64,000 nucleotides of DNA from Salidesulfovibrio onnuriiensis (GCF_008001235.1 NZ_CP040751.1:2773001-2837000); one strand, 5' to 3'. Counted from the stretch's first letter, positions 26,425 through 35,554 are shown. Translations and numbers: made by a program. Notes: generated by a model not told the origin, from the letters alone.

Positions 26425-27246
26425 ATGCCCGAAGGCGTCTGCTCCCTGGCCCGGAACAACACCCACCGGGGCCATGACTTTCTCGTGGATACCTGCATGT
26501 ACCTGGCGGTCATGGCCGGGTTCGTCTGGCTTCTCGCCTCGGGCTCGGAACGCCTGGGCTACAACTGGCAGTGGTATCAGGTCCCCCAATACATCTGCAC
26601 CTGGGACAACGGCTTCACTCCCGGCCTCCTGCTCAAGGGCCTGTGGGTGACATTCAAGATCACGGGCGTCAGCCTGGTGCTGGCCTTTGCCATCGGGCTG
26701 GGCACGGCCCTGTGCCGCATGAGCCGCTCCTTCATGGCCCACGCCATCGCCCGGGCCTATATGGAGCTCATCCGCAACTCCCCCCTGCTCATCCAGTTGT
26801 TCTTCATCTATTTCGTCATCGCCCCCATTTTCGACATGGGCGCATTCTGGTCCGCGGTCTGGGCCCTGAGCCTGTTCGAAGGGGCCTATGCCTCGGAGAT
26901 ATTCCGGGCGGGCATCACCTCCATTCACACGGGCCAGTTCGAGGCGGGACGCAGCCTGGGCATGTCCCCCTATACGCTCTACCGGCACATCATCCTGCCC
27001 CAGGCCATCCGGCGCATCCTGCCGCCGCTGACCAGCCAGGCCGTCTCCCTGGTCAAGGATTCCGCCCTGGTGGCGACCATCTCCATCTACGACCTGACCA
27101 TGCAGGGAATGACCATTGTCTCGGAAACGTTCCTGACGTTTGAAATCTGGTTTACCGTCGCCGCCATCTACCTCGCGGTCACCCTGATCCTTTCCCGGAT
27201 CGTCGCGGTGCTGGAGCAGCGGATGAACGGTATGTACAACCCATAA
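26425..27246 (+). CDS. Polar amino-acid ABC permease (HisM/GlnP type)
   Basis: A 273-residue inner-membrane permease. A first membrane helix (about 20-42) and a substrate-path segment precede the BPD_transp_1 core. The EAA loop EAGRSLGMSPYTLYRHIILP (coupling site for the ATPase) lies around residues 172-191. AAGGAATA precedes ATG 26425. It is followed by a binding protein and a second permease; no ATPase is in the cluster. Confidence 0.9.
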   Translation: MPEGVCSLARNNTHRGHDFLVDTCMYLAVMAGFVWLLASGSERLGYNWQWYQVPQYICTWDNGFTPGLLLKGLWVTFKITGVSLVLAFAIGLGTALCRMSRSFMAHAIARAYMELIRNSPLLIQLFFIYFVIAPIFDMGAFWSAVWALSLFEGAYASEIFRAGITSIHTGQFEAGRSLGMSPYTLYRHIILPQAIRRILPPLTSQAVSLVKDSALVATISIYDLTMQGMTIVSETFLTFEIWFTVAAIYLAVTLILSRIVAVLEQRMNGMYNP

Positions 27247-27263
27247 TTCCGGAGGATAGAGGA

Positions 27264-28103
27264 ATGACCATCTGGAGAACCATCACCACCGGCCTGATCA
27301 CCCTGATCGCAATCCTGGGCGTCTCCCACGTCTCCCTTGCGGCCCCGGCAGAGACGCGGCAGAATCTGGCAAAGGAAAGCACCCTGGAAGCCATCATGCA
27401 GCGCGGCGCCATCCGCGTGGGCTTCGACACCTTCAAGCCGTGGGCCATGAAGGATAAAAAGGGAGAATACATCGGTTTCGAGATCGACGTGGCCCGCAAG
27501 CTGGCCGAGGACATGGGCGTGAAGATCCGCTTCGTGCCCACCCAGTGGGCAGGCATCATCCCGGCCCTGCAGACCGGCAAGTTCGATGTCATCATCGGCG
27601 GCATGAGCGTGACCCCCAAGCGCAACCTCAAGGTCAACTTTTCCATTCCCTACGAATTCTCCGGAATGTCCATCATCGCCAACAGCGCCAAGGCCAAGGG
27701 GTTCGACAGTCTTGACGACTTCAACAAGCCCGAGGTGACGGTCATCGTCCGCCTGGGCACCACCGCCCATGTGGCGGCCCGCAACTTCCTGCCCAAGGCC
27801 ACCCTCAAGGTCTTCAGCGAGGAATCCCAGACCATCCAGGAACTGCTGAATGGCCGAGGACATGCCCTGGTGGCCTCCAACCCGCTTCCCCGGACCCTTG
27901 CCAAGGAGTACGAGGGCAAGCTGTTCCTGCCGCTCAAGGACGACTTCACCCGGGAACCCATCGCCTTTGCCGTGCGCAAGAGCGACATGGATTTCCTGAA
28001 CTTCCTGAACAACTGGATTCGCGTGAACTTCGCCTCCGGCTGGCTCCAGAACCGTTACGACTACTGGTTCAACGACAATGAATGGGAAAGCCTGATCCAG
28101 TAG
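27264..28103 (+). CDS. Amino-acid ABC transporter binding protein
   Basis: A 279-residue periplasmic solute-binding protein of family 3. A Sec signal peptide covers about residues 1-27 (cleavage near SLAAPA). The mature part has IRVGFDTFKPWAMKD, the family entry motif, and GFEIDVARKLAEDMGV. By family it binds a polar amino acid; the ligand cannot be read from sequence alone. It sits between two permeases, 17 bases after the first. Confidence 0.9.
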   Translation: MTIWRTITTGLITLIAILGVSHVSLAAPAETRQNLAKESTLEAIMQRGAIRVGFDTFKPWAMKDKKGEYIGFEIDVARKLAEDMGVKIRFVPTQWAGIIPALQTGKFDVIIGGMSVTPKRNLKVNFSIPYEFSGMSIIANSAKAKGFDSLDDFNKPEVTVIVRLGTTAHVAARNFLPKATLKVFSEESQTIQELLNGRGHALVASNPLPRTLAKEYEGKLFLPLKDDFTREPIAFAVRKSDMDFLNFLNNWIRVNFASGWLQNRYDYWFNDNEWESLIQ

Positions 28104-28114
28104 GAAACGGACCA

Positions 28115-29011
28115 TTGCCTCGAAAGACAATGCGCCGCGGCGCAATCAGATTCACGCGGCTGGACGCGGTATTGCTCCTGCTTGTCCTGGGTGCGGGAGC
28201 ATTCGTGCTCCACCGGGCCTCGGTGGGCCTGGAGTACCACTGGAAATGGTCGGTCATCCCCCAGTTCATCCTCTGGAAGGACGCCGCATCCGGCCAGTGG
28301 TTCCCCGGCATGCTGCTCAAGGGACTGTTCACCACCCTGCGGCTCAGCCTCTGGAGCGGCCTGCTGGCGACCCTCATCGGAATCGCCGCGGGCCTGCTCC
28401 GGGTCAGCCCCAGGCTGTTCTGGAGGCAACTCTCCGGGACCTACGTGGGGCTGGTGCGCAACACCCCGCCCCTGGTCATCGTCTTTGTCTTCTATTTCTT
28501 CATCGGCGACCAGATCATGAACGCCCTAGGCATGGTGGACATTGCCTACGAGCTGGCGGAAACGCCCCGCCCTGTCCTGGAAATGCTGCTGGGACCCACG
28601 GAGCAGCTGCCCCAGTTGCTTTCGGCCATCATCACCATCGCCCTGTTCGAAGGGGCCTATATCGCGGAGATCGTGCGCGCGGGCATCGAATCCGTGGAAA
28701 CCGGCCAATGGGAGGCGTCGTGCGCCCTGGGGTTTACCCGGTTCCAGCAGATGACCCACATCATCCTGCCCCAGGCCCTGCAACGCATGCTCCCGGCCCT
28801 GGCGGGCCAGTTCATCTCCACGGTCAAGGACTCGGCTATCGTGGCGGTCATCTCCATCCAGGAACTCACCTTCCAGGGATTGCAGCTCATGACCACCACC
28901 TACCGGACCTTCGAGACCTGGATCACCATCCTGGCCATGTATTTCGTCCTGACCCTCCTGTGCTCCCTCCTGGTGCGCAGGCTGGAATTGCGCATGGCCA
29001 GAAAGGCCTGA
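28115..29011 (+). CDS. Polar amino-acid ABC permease, second subunit
   Basis: About 298 residues. A BPD_transp_1 permease with an EAA loop EASCALGFTRFQQMTHIILP around residue 215. It has an extra segment between membrane helices compared with the first permease. The start is uncertain: TTG 28115 has AGGA nine bases upstream; ATG 28130 has a weaker site; ATG 28082 overlaps the binding-protein gene. It completes a permease-binding protein-permease set. Confidence 0.88.
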   Translation: MPRKTMRRGAIRFTRLDAVLLLLVLGAGAFVLHRASVGLEYHWKWSVIPQFILWKDAASGQWFPGMLLKGLFTTLRLSLWSGLLATLIGIAAGLLRVSPRLFWRQLSGTYVGLVRNTPPLVIVFVFYFFIGDQIMNALGMVDIAYELAETPRPVLEMLLGPTEQLPQLLSAIITIALFEGAYIAEIVRAGIESVETGQWEASCALGFTRFQQMTHIILPQALQRMLPALAGQFISTVKDSAIVAVISIQELTFQGLQLMTTTYRTFETWITILAMYFVLTLLCSLLVRRLELRMARKA

Positions 29012-29098
29012 GCCGCGACAATCGCTTTGACATGAAGGACATTAACCAGCATATCTAAGCGTGCACCAAGGATAATCGAACTTCCCGAGGAGGACTTC

Positions 29099-29350
29099 AT
29101 GAGCAAGGACGTCAACGTCTATGCGCTGAGCACCTGCATTCACTGCAGGAACGCGAAGAAATATCTTGATGAATGCGGCATCAAGTACAACTGCGTATTT
29201 GTGGACAAGCTGGAAGGCCAGGAACGAAAGGACACCATCGCCAGGGTCAAGGAACACAACCCGGCGGTTTCGTTTCCCACCATCATCATTGGAGATTCCG
29301 TGGTGGTGGGCTTCAACAAAGACAAAATCGACAAGGCATTGAAAGACTGA
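29099..29350 (+). CDS. Glutaredoxin-like protein
   Basis: An 83-residue thioredoxin-fold protein with a CIHC active site (residues 14-17) and the conserved SFPTIIIGDSVVVGF cis-Pro/glutathione-loop region. Most anaerobes of this type lack glutathione, so it probably accepts electrons from another reductase. It starts at ATG 29099 after GAGGAGG-like sequence, and its stop shares one base with the next start, coupling it to the FTR-like reductase. Confidence 0.88.
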   Translation: MSKDVNVYALSTCIHCRNAKKYLDECGIKYNCVFVDKLEGQERKDTIARVKEHNPAVSFPTIIIGDSVVVGFNKDKIDKALKD

Positions 29351-29685
29351 TGGACGCCAAGCAACTCTACGAACAACTCAGGAAGCTGCAGGAACCCAAG
29401 GGCTACTACTTCAACAAGGACATGGAAAACATGACCATGCCCCTGATGGAAAGCCTGCTGGAAAACAAGAAACGGTTCGGCTACATGGCCTGTCCGTGCA
29501 GGCTGGCCAACGGCGAGCTGGAACTGGACAAGGACATCCTCTGCCCCTGTACCTACCGGGAGCCGGACGTGAAGGAATACGGCGCATGCTATTGCGGGTT
29601 GTATGTTTCCAGGGAATGGAACGACGGCGAGATTGAGCACCAGACCGTGCCGGAACGGCGTCCCCCGGAAAAGATCATTTTTTAG
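29350..29685 (+). CDS. FTR catalytic-subunit-like disulfide reductase
   Basis: A 111-residue protein of the ferredoxin-thioredoxin reductase catalytic (beta) family. Cysteines at 48, 50, 65, 67, 80 and 82 give CPC-X14-CPC-X12-CYC. The plant/cyanobacterial enzyme has CPC-X16-CPC-X8-CHC, so spacing differs and the active-site His is replaced by Tyr. It should carry a [4Fe-4S] cluster next to a redox disulfide. The adjacent glutaredoxin is the obvious partner. Confidence 0.85.
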   Translation: MDAKQLYEQLRKLQEPKGYYFNKDMENMTMPLMESLLENKKRFGYMACPCRLANGELELDKDILCPCTYREPDVKEYGACYCGLYVSREWNDGEIEHQTVPERRPPEKIIF

Positions 29686-29690
29686 AAACC

Positions 29691-29723
29691 AAAAGGCCCC
29701 GCCAATCGGCGGGGCCTTTTTTT
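29691..29723. terminator. Bidirectional terminator
   Basis: Stem AAGGCCCCGCC (29693-29703) and GGCGGGGCCTT (29708-29718) followed by TTTTT on the plus strand and by TTTT-like sequence on the minus strand. It ends the FTR unit and the convergent TraT-like gene. Confidence 0.88.
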
Positions 29724-30469
29724 CAGATGATGTCCTGCAGAATTCTCACGAACCGGGACCGCACTCCTTCGGAGATCTCGGCCTGATCGGTCATCCGCCC
29801 CCCTGCATAGACATACAGACGAACCTTGTCCACGCTTCGGAATCCACGGAAATTGTTCTTTTTCCATTTCTTCTTTTTCCCACCAAAGGTGATGGTGGTC
29901 GTATCGTCCGCCTTTTTGGGAGAAACCGTGGCCAGAGCCAGATCCGTAATGATGATATAGGTGTCGTCGGTAACGAAACTGCCCAGGATGGTGCCGATGG
30001 TGGCCCCCACCACAACGCCGATGGTGCCGCCCACCAGGGTATCGGTGGCGTCATGCCGCTCGATGCCGTGGTAGGCTCCGGCGATTCCGCCGGCAATGGC
30101 CCCGGCATCCCGGCCCTTTTCATTGAAATCATCCTGGATCTGACCGGAATATTTAACGTTCACATCCAACAAAATGCCGAAATCATCCTCCTGGGTCACC
30201 GTATACCCGGCCTGCTCATAGGCGGCTTCCAGAACCGTCTTGAACTGCTTGAGGTCAAACTCGGGATCGCCCGAGGTGTTGCGGATGCGCACCTTGAGCT
30301 TCTTGTTATGATACAAGCTGGAATCCACCACGAAATTATCGCTCAGGTAGGAACCATACATGAGGCTGGTCCTGGGCTCACGGACCATCCCGTATCTCGA
30401 TTTTCCGCACCCGCCGATCAAAAGCGCCACACACAGCAGGCTCAACAACACCTTGTTTCCAGGTTTCAC
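29723..30469 (-). CDS. TraT-like outer-membrane lipoprotein
   Basis: A 248-residue lipoprotein. A signal with lipobox LIGGC places lipidated Cys at about residue 21. The body follows the TraT (complement-resistance/surface-exclusion) pattern: VRIRNTSGDPEFDL, then a Gly-rich hydrophobic centre (GGIAGAYHG, GATIGTILG) and YIIITDLALATVS. A chromosomal TraT homologue need not act in conjugation. GTG start at 30469 overlaps the protease gene's stop by four bases, so the pair is co-translated. Confidence 0.8.
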   Translation of the reverse strand: MKPGNKVLLSLLCVALLIGGCGKSRYGMVREPRTSLMYGSYLSDNFVVDSSLYHNKKLKVRIRNTSGDPEFDLKQFKTVLEAAYEQAGYTVTQEDDFGILLDVNVKYSGQIQDDFNEKGRDAGAIAGGIAGAYHGIERHDATDTLVGGTIGVVVGATIGTILGSFVTDDTYIIITDLALATVSPKKADDTTTITFGGKKKKWKKNNFRGFRSVDKVRLYVYAGGRMTDQAEISEGVRSRFVRILQDII

Positions 30470-32643
30470 GACTCCACCTCCATCAGATATTCCACACCAT
30501 GCTGTTTGAGAAATTTGAACACTTCGGAATAGTGCACCGCAAAATTGAGCCCTTCAGCCTGGCTCTTCATCACGCCGAAGTCGTTGACCCCGATAACGCT
30601 TCCGCCCATGAACAACGGGCCGCCTGAATTCCCGGCATTGATGGGGCAATCGGTCTGCACGAACAGGACCGGTTTGCCCTTCACCGTGGTGATGCTGGAA
30701 TGTTTGCGAACGGTGCTGACAATGCCCCGTGAAATGGTGAAATCGTAGCCCCGGGGATGACCGATTGCCTCCACCGTGGCGCCCAGCGGCAGGAAACGCT
30801 CCGAGTAGAAATGAACGGGACGGCCCCGCTCCTGCACCTTGATGAGCGCCAGATCCAGCCGGGCGTCCTGGGCGATCACGCGACCGAACGAGGCATGCTC
30901 GTTCCACAGCTTGAGCTCCACGAACTGGGCTCCCTCGACCACGTGATAGTTGGTCAGCACCATGTCGTCGGCAACGTAGAATCCGGACCCTAAGGCGGCT
31001 CCATTGCTTATCTTGACCACGGACTCAAAGCGGATGTCCTGGTTTCTGTTGAACCCGAAATCGTTTTCCAGCTCGCGGTTCAAAACCACGTTCTGCTGCT
31101 CCACGATCTGTTTTCGGATTCCTTCCAGGTCGGCATAGGAGTGCCACAGGGTATCGCTTTCCGCACAATGCCCCAGCAGGCTGGAGATGGGCACGGGAAT
31201 CGGGGACTCCTCAAAATTCACGACGTCCTTCTCGGCCGCCAGGTCCTCCATCTTCTTGCCTTTGTCTATGTCGAAGGGATGCAGGTTGTAGACGACCTTG
31301 AAGGCGTTGTTGGATTGGATGTCGAAAGTATCCGTGAAGTATGTCCGGGCGCGCCGGTCGATGATGTAATAGTGAACCGTGGCCGTTTTCTTCACAAAGA
31401 CATCCGCCACCATATACTCATAGGATTCGAACACCGGCTCTTCGATGAATGCGGGGGTGGTTCTCAGGCGCTCCTTGAAATCCGCAACCTCCTTTTCGAA
31501 GGCCTTTGGGTCGGTCTGGCCAAGCGCGGCAAGCGTGGCGTTCTGCAGCTCCATCCGGAGAATGTCGAACCGGGGATTGGGCACGCGCGTCACGCCGTTT
31601 TGAAAGGTGGAGGATATGGGAAGTGTCTTCTCGATGAACCGGTCGTTTTTCGCAAGCGCGATATTGACGATGATGACGAAATCCGCTCCCTTGACCGCCG
31701 CGCTCTGATAGGGATGCTTGCCCTCGGCCTTGACCGCGTTGAAGGGAATATCAAGGTCGAAACTGATAGGAAAATCAATGAGCCGCTTGCGGATCAGGGT
31801 GTCGCAGGTGGCGTGAATGAATGCGAATTTGACATTGGGGACGTTCTCCACCCTCATTCCCATGCCACGGGCCTTCTTATAGGCCGCCACAATATCCATG
31901 AGGCTGGCCTGGCCCGCGCCGGACGGCAAGGACAGTTGAAAAAAACGCTCCGCAAAAAGATGATGTCCCTCGTCGTTCATTGCCGGGGAATACAGCGAAT
32001 AGGCCTGCTCCAGCTCCTTGCTCCCCAAATGGGAGAGCCCCGGTTTCACACAGGACACATTCCCTTCCCAGAATGTCTGCTGGTCCAGGAAAATGGGATA
32101 AACCTTGAAAAAACTTTGTTCCAACGGAAGCGGATATTGTTGAAACGCCTTGCCTGCGGAACGCTCCAACCGCCCTTTCCACGCAGCAAGCTCCGCCTGC
32201 AGCAAGTCCCGGACCTCCGGAGTGCAAGGGGACACATTCAGGATAGGCTCCGCCTTGAGGGTCGTCAGCCTCGCTTCCCCCTCGTCCAGGGCCAGCCTCA
32301 TGTCATCCCATTTATCCGGCCCGACGGGCCATTCCATGCCTTGCAGGACTGCAAGCGAGACCTCGGCAGGCCGCACCTTGAACGGATGCAATGCCCGGCA
32401 CAGCTTTCCCATGGAATCCAGGACGTCATCATCGTCGAGACGCTCCATGAACCACGAACGATTCCGGGAAAAGACATCCGAAGCGTCCTGCACCCGCCCC
32501 TCCGCGAGCAATTCGTCGATATGATCGGACGGATCGAAGAAGAACCCGTATTCGGGGCCTCGATCCTCGAAGACGGACATGACGCACCCGGAAACAAGGA
32601 CGGCCGAAATCAGAAGGACAATGACATTCCGCAAACACTTCAC
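30466..32643 (-). CDS. Large trypsin-like protease lipoprotein
   Basis: 725 residues from GTG 32643. Residues about 1-18 form a lipoprotein signal ending LVSGC. A long N-terminal region (about 20-530) has no motif I recognise. The C-terminal domain is a trypsin-like (S1C/Htr-type) peptidase with triad His567 (TNYHVV), Asp597 (LDLALI) and Ser673 (GNSGGP); no PDZ domain follows. GTG is preferred over an in-frame ATG 37 codons upstream because the signal starts there. It overlaps the TraT-like gene. Confidence 0.75.
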   Translation of the reverse strand: MKCLRNVIVLLISAVLVSGCVMSVFEDRGPEYGFFFDPSDHIDELLAEGRVQDASDVFSRNRSWFMERLDDDDVLDSMGKLCRALHPFKVRPAEVSLAVLQGMEWPVGPDKWDDMRLALDEGEARLTTLKAEPILNVSPCTPEVRDLLQAELAAWKGRLERSAGKAFQQYPLPLEQSFFKVYPIFLDQQTFWEGNVSCVKPGLSHLGSKELEQAYSLYSPAMNDEGHHLFAERFFQLSLPSGAGQASLMDIVAAYKKARGMGMRVENVPNVKFAFIHATCDTLIRKRLIDFPISFDLDIPFNAVKAEGKHPYQSAAVKGADFVIIVNIALAKNDRFIEKTLPISSTFQNGVTRVPNPRFDILRMELQNATLAALGQTDPKAFEKEVADFKERLRTTPAFIEEPVFESYEYMVADVFVKKTATVHYYIIDRRARTYFTDTFDIQSNNAFKVVYNLHPFDIDKGKKMEDLAAEKDVVNFEESPIPVPISSLLGHCAESDTLWHSYADLEGIRKQIVEQQNVVLNRELENDFGFNRNQDIRFESVVKISNGAALGSGFYVADDMVLTNYHVVEGAQFVELKLWNEHASFGRVIAQDARLDLALIKVQERGRPVHFYSERFLPLGATVEAIGHPRGYDFTISRGIVSTVRKHSSITTVKGKPVLFVQTDCPINAGNSGGPLFMGGSVIGVNDFGVMKSQAEGLNFAVHYSEVFKFLKQHGVEYLMEVES

Positions 32644-32795
32644 CTTGGTATCCCCACTCCTCCACGAAACCCAGAAACAGAAGACAACAATACGCACAGT
32701 CGAACCAACTTCTTTTGGGGAGCCCACGGTAGAACAAGGTTTTTCAAAAATCAATCGTGTAATCTATTTTTTATGAATAATTTTATTAAAAAAAG

Positions 32796-32828
32796 AATAA
32801 AAAAAGTGCACACTATACAGTGTGCACT
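32796..32828 (-). terminator. Terminator after the O-acetylhomoserine enzyme
   Basis: A perfect inverted repeat AGTGCACACT (32805-32814) and AGTGTGCACT (32819-32828) with a 4-base loop; on the minus strand it runs into TTTTTTT. It stands in a markedly AT-rich stretch (about 32755-32830). Confidence 0.8.
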
Positions 32829-32853
32829 ACTAATAAAACTGGTATTATTCGCT

Positions 32854-34161
32854 TCAGCGCCCTGAGCTTTTCAGGGCCTGATCCAAATCGGCCACAATAT
32901 CCTCAATATCTTCAATGCCTATGGAGATACGGATCATGTCCTCGGTCACCCCGGCCGCACGCTGCTGCTCGGGGGTGGATTGGGAATGCGTGGTGCTCGC
33001 GGGATGAATGACCAGGGTCCGCGCGTCAAGGATGTTGGCAAGGTGGGAACACAGTTCCACGCCCTCGATAAACCTGCGTCCCGCCTCCAGGCCTCCCTTG
33101 ACGCCGAACCCGAACACCGCGCCGGGACCATCCGGGAAATAGCGCCGGGCATTGCCGAAATCGGGGTGATCCTCCAACCCGGCATAGTTGACCCACTCCA
33201 CGCGCTCGTGCCCGGCGAGGAACTCGGCGACTTTCCGGGCGTTTTCGCAATGGATCCTGGCGCGAATGGGGAGAGTCTCAAGCCCCTGGAGAATCAGGAA
33301 ACTGTTCATGGGGGAAATGGCGGCTCCGGTGTCGCGCAGAAGGCCGGAGCGCACCTTGGTGCAGAACACCGGACGGGGTTCGCCCCTGCCGCAGTCCAAA
33401 GCCTCCCAGAAACTCAGCCCATGATAGGCGGGATCCGGGTCGCATATTTCCGGGAACTTGCCGGATGCGGCCCAGTCGAAATCGCCCTTTTCCACAATGG
33501 CCCCGCCCAGGGCCGTGCCATGCCCGCCCACGATCTTGGTCAGGGAATACACCGCGATATCCGCGCCGAACCCGAACGGATCGCCTATGGGCGGAGGCGC
33601 GGAGGTGCAGTCCAGAATAAACGGAACGCCGTGCGCGTGCGCCGCGTCCGCAATGGCCGAAAGATCGTCCACGTTGCAGCGAGGGTTGCCGATGGCCTCG
33701 GAATAGACCAGCCGGGTATTTTCATCTATGGCGGCCTCGACATTGGCGGGATCGGACGAATCCACGAAACGCACTTCTATGCCGAACCGGCTCAAGGTCT
33801 GCCGGAACAGGGTGCTCGCACCGTCATAGAGGTTGGAGCCGGAAACAATGTTCTGTCCCGCGCTGGTATGGGTGGTCACCGCATAAAAGACCGCGGCCAT
33901 GCCCGAGGCCGTTGCCAGGGCCCCGGCCCCGCCGTGCAGGGCCGCCAGCCGTTTTTCCAGCACGTCCGTGGTGGGATTGGTAAGCCGGGAATAGATGAAG
34001 CCCTGCTCCCTGAGCGCAAACAAGTCGGCCGCGTGCCCGGTATCGCGAAACACATAGCTGGTCGTCATGTGGATGGGCACGGCCCGGGAGCCCGTATCCG
34101 AATCCGGCACATGCCCCGAGTGAAGCGCCCTGGTCTGCAATCCGTATTTTTCGTCAGCCAT
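32854..34161 (-). CDS. O-acetylhomoserine sulfhydrylase-type PLP enzyme
   Basis: A 435-residue Cys/Met-metabolism PLP enzyme. It opens with LQTRALHSGHVPDSDTGSRA, has YSRLTNPTTDVLEKRLAALHGG, the SGMAAVFYA phosphate-binding region, and the PLP lysine in SLTKIVGGHG. Length and the SFLILQGLETLPIRARIHC block match MetY-type O-acetylhomoserine aminocarboxypropyltransferases, which make homocysteine from sulfide. A cystathionine gamma-synthase role is a less likely alternative. ATG 34161 follows GGGAGGA. Confidence 0.87.
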   Translation of the reverse strand: MADEKYGLQTRALHSGHVPDSDTGSRAVPIHMTTSYVFRDTGHAADLFALREQGFIYSRLTNPTTDVLEKRLAALHGGAGALATASGMAAVFYAVTTHTSAGQNIVSGSNLYDGASTLFRQTLSRFGIEVRFVDSSDPANVEAAIDENTRLVYSEAIGNPRCNVDDLSAIADAAHAHGVPFILDCTSAPPPIGDPFGFGADIAVYSLTKIVGGHGTALGGAIVEKGDFDWAASGKFPEICDPDPAYHGLSFWEALDCGRGEPRPVFCTKVRSGLLRDTGAAISPMNSFLILQGLETLPIRARIHCENARKVAEFLAGHERVEWVNYAGLEDHPDFGNARRYFPDGPGAVFGFGVKGGLEAGRRFIEGVELCSHLANILDARTLVIHPASTTHSQSTPEQQRAAGVTEDMIRISIGIEDIEDIVADLDQALKSSGR

Positions 34162-34228
34162 GATGTTCCTCCCGGCTCAGATTTCCCTGGTCAGTCAACG
34201 TGACCAAAAACAGGTCCCAAGGCAAGGC

Positions 34229-35554
34229 CTAGGCGTCCTGTTTTCCCGCCCGCTCCAGCCATTGGGCGAACATTTCGCGGGCGCGCTCGCCGTAGGCCTC
34301 CTTGCGGAACTTCTTGGGCATGCGTTTCTTGAGCCCCGGCATGAGCCCGAAATTGACGTTGGAAGGCTGGAACTTCTTGGCATCGGTACGCAGGTGACCC
34401 AGCAAGGCTCCCAGCGAGGTCTCTGCCGGCGGTTCCTCCACGTCTTTCCCCTCCAGCCGGGCGGCCAGCATGATGCCCAGCCACTGACCGCAGGCCGCGG
34501 ATTCCAGATACCCCTCCACCCCGGTGATCTGCCCGGCCAGGTAAACGCCGGGACGATTCTTGAGTTCCAGGTTCTCCAGCACCTTGGGAGCATTGACGTA
34601 GGTGTTGCGGTGGATGGAGCCCAGCCGCAGGAATTCCGCGTTTTCCAGCCCGGGAATCATGCGGAAGATTTTCTTCTGTTCCGGGTACTTGAGCTTGGTT
34701 TGGAATCCAACCAGGTTGAAGGCTGTCTTGTCCGTGTTCTCGGCCCGAAGCTGGACCACGGCATAGTGGCGCTCTCCGGTCCTGGGATCCTCCAGGCCCA
34801 CGGGCTTAAGCGGCCCGAAGGCCAGGGTCTGCTCGCCACGCTCGGCCATGGCCTCGATGGGCAGACAGCCCTCGAAATGGATTTCCTTCTCGAATTCCCG
34901 GGGCACCACCTTTTCCCCCTCCAGCAGCGCGGCCACAAAGGCCTTGTACTGTTCCTCGTTCATGGGGCAGTTGAGATAGTCGTCATCCTCGGGACGGTAG
35001 CGGCTGCCCCAAAAGGCGATGTCCATGTTCACGGAATCACGGCTGATGATGGGAGCGATGGCGTCGTAGAAATACAGCTTGTTGTCGCCGATGATCTTCA
35101 TGAGGCTCTCGGTCAGGGCCGAGCTCGCCAACGGACCGGCGGCCACCACGACGGCGTCGGCGTCCTCGAGCTCGGGCGCGTCCAGGGATTCGACCTCCCT
35201 GCGCTCCAGCTCGATATTTTCCCGCTCCGCGATCCTGCGGGTCACATATTCGGAGAACTTGGCCCGGTCCACGGCCAGGGCCTTGCCCGCCGGGACCTCG
35301 CAAGCCAGGGCCGCTTCCATGATCAGGCTGCCCAGGGCCCGCATTTCCTCCTTGAGCAATCCGATGCCGGTGGTGAATTCATTGGACCGGAGCGAGTTGG
35401 AGCAAATGAGTTCGGCCAATCCCTCTTCGGTGTGGGCCTCGGAAAACTTGTGCGGCTTCATTTCATAAAGGGTCACGGCAACACCCGCCCGGGCCAGTTG
35501 CCATGCACATTCACACCCGGCCAGTCCGCCGCCAACAACTGCGACCTTTTTCAC
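34229..35554 (-). CDS. trmFO: Folate-dependent tRNA U54 methyltransferase TrmFO
   Basis: A 441-residue flavoprotein that makes ribothymidine at tRNA position 54 using methylene-tetrahydrofolate. The FAD-binding VAVVGGGLAGCECAW is at residues 4-18, and ELICSNSLRSNEFTTGIGLLKEEM is highly conserved. The start is GTG 35554 with AGGAG six bases upstream; an in-frame start 18 codons earlier has none. It is upstream of the O-acetylhomoserine gene in the same direction. Confidence 0.95.
   Translation of the reverse strand: MKKVAVVGGGLAGCECAWQLARAGVAVTLYEMKPHKFSEAHTEEGLAELICSNSLRSNEFTTGIGLLKEEMRALGSLIMEAALACEVPAGKALAVDRAKFSEYVTRRIAERENIELERREVESLDAPELEDADAVVVAAGPLASSALTESLMKIIGDNKLYFYDAIAPIISRDSVNMDIAFWGSRYRPEDDDYLNCPMNEEQYKAFVAALLEGEKVVPREFEKEIHFEGCLPIEAMAERGEQTLAFGPLKPVGLEDPRTGERHYAVVQLRAENTDKTAFNLVGFQTKLKYPEQKKIFRMIPGLENAEFLRLGSIHRNTYVNAPKVLENLELKNRPGVYLAGQITGVEGYLESAACGQWLGIMLAARLEGKDVEEPPAETSLGALLGHLRTDAKKFQPSNVNFGLMPGLKKRMPKKFRKEAYGERAREMFAQWLERAGKQDA

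Noticed and set aside
32805-32828. Perfect 10-base inverted repeat considered as an operator
   Set aside because: The minus strand runs from the hairpin into seven Ts just past a gene end, so a terminator explains it better.
31141-32865. Plus-strand open frame of 574 codons
   Set aside because: Antisense to the protease lipoprotein, which has an intact catalytic triad and lipobox.
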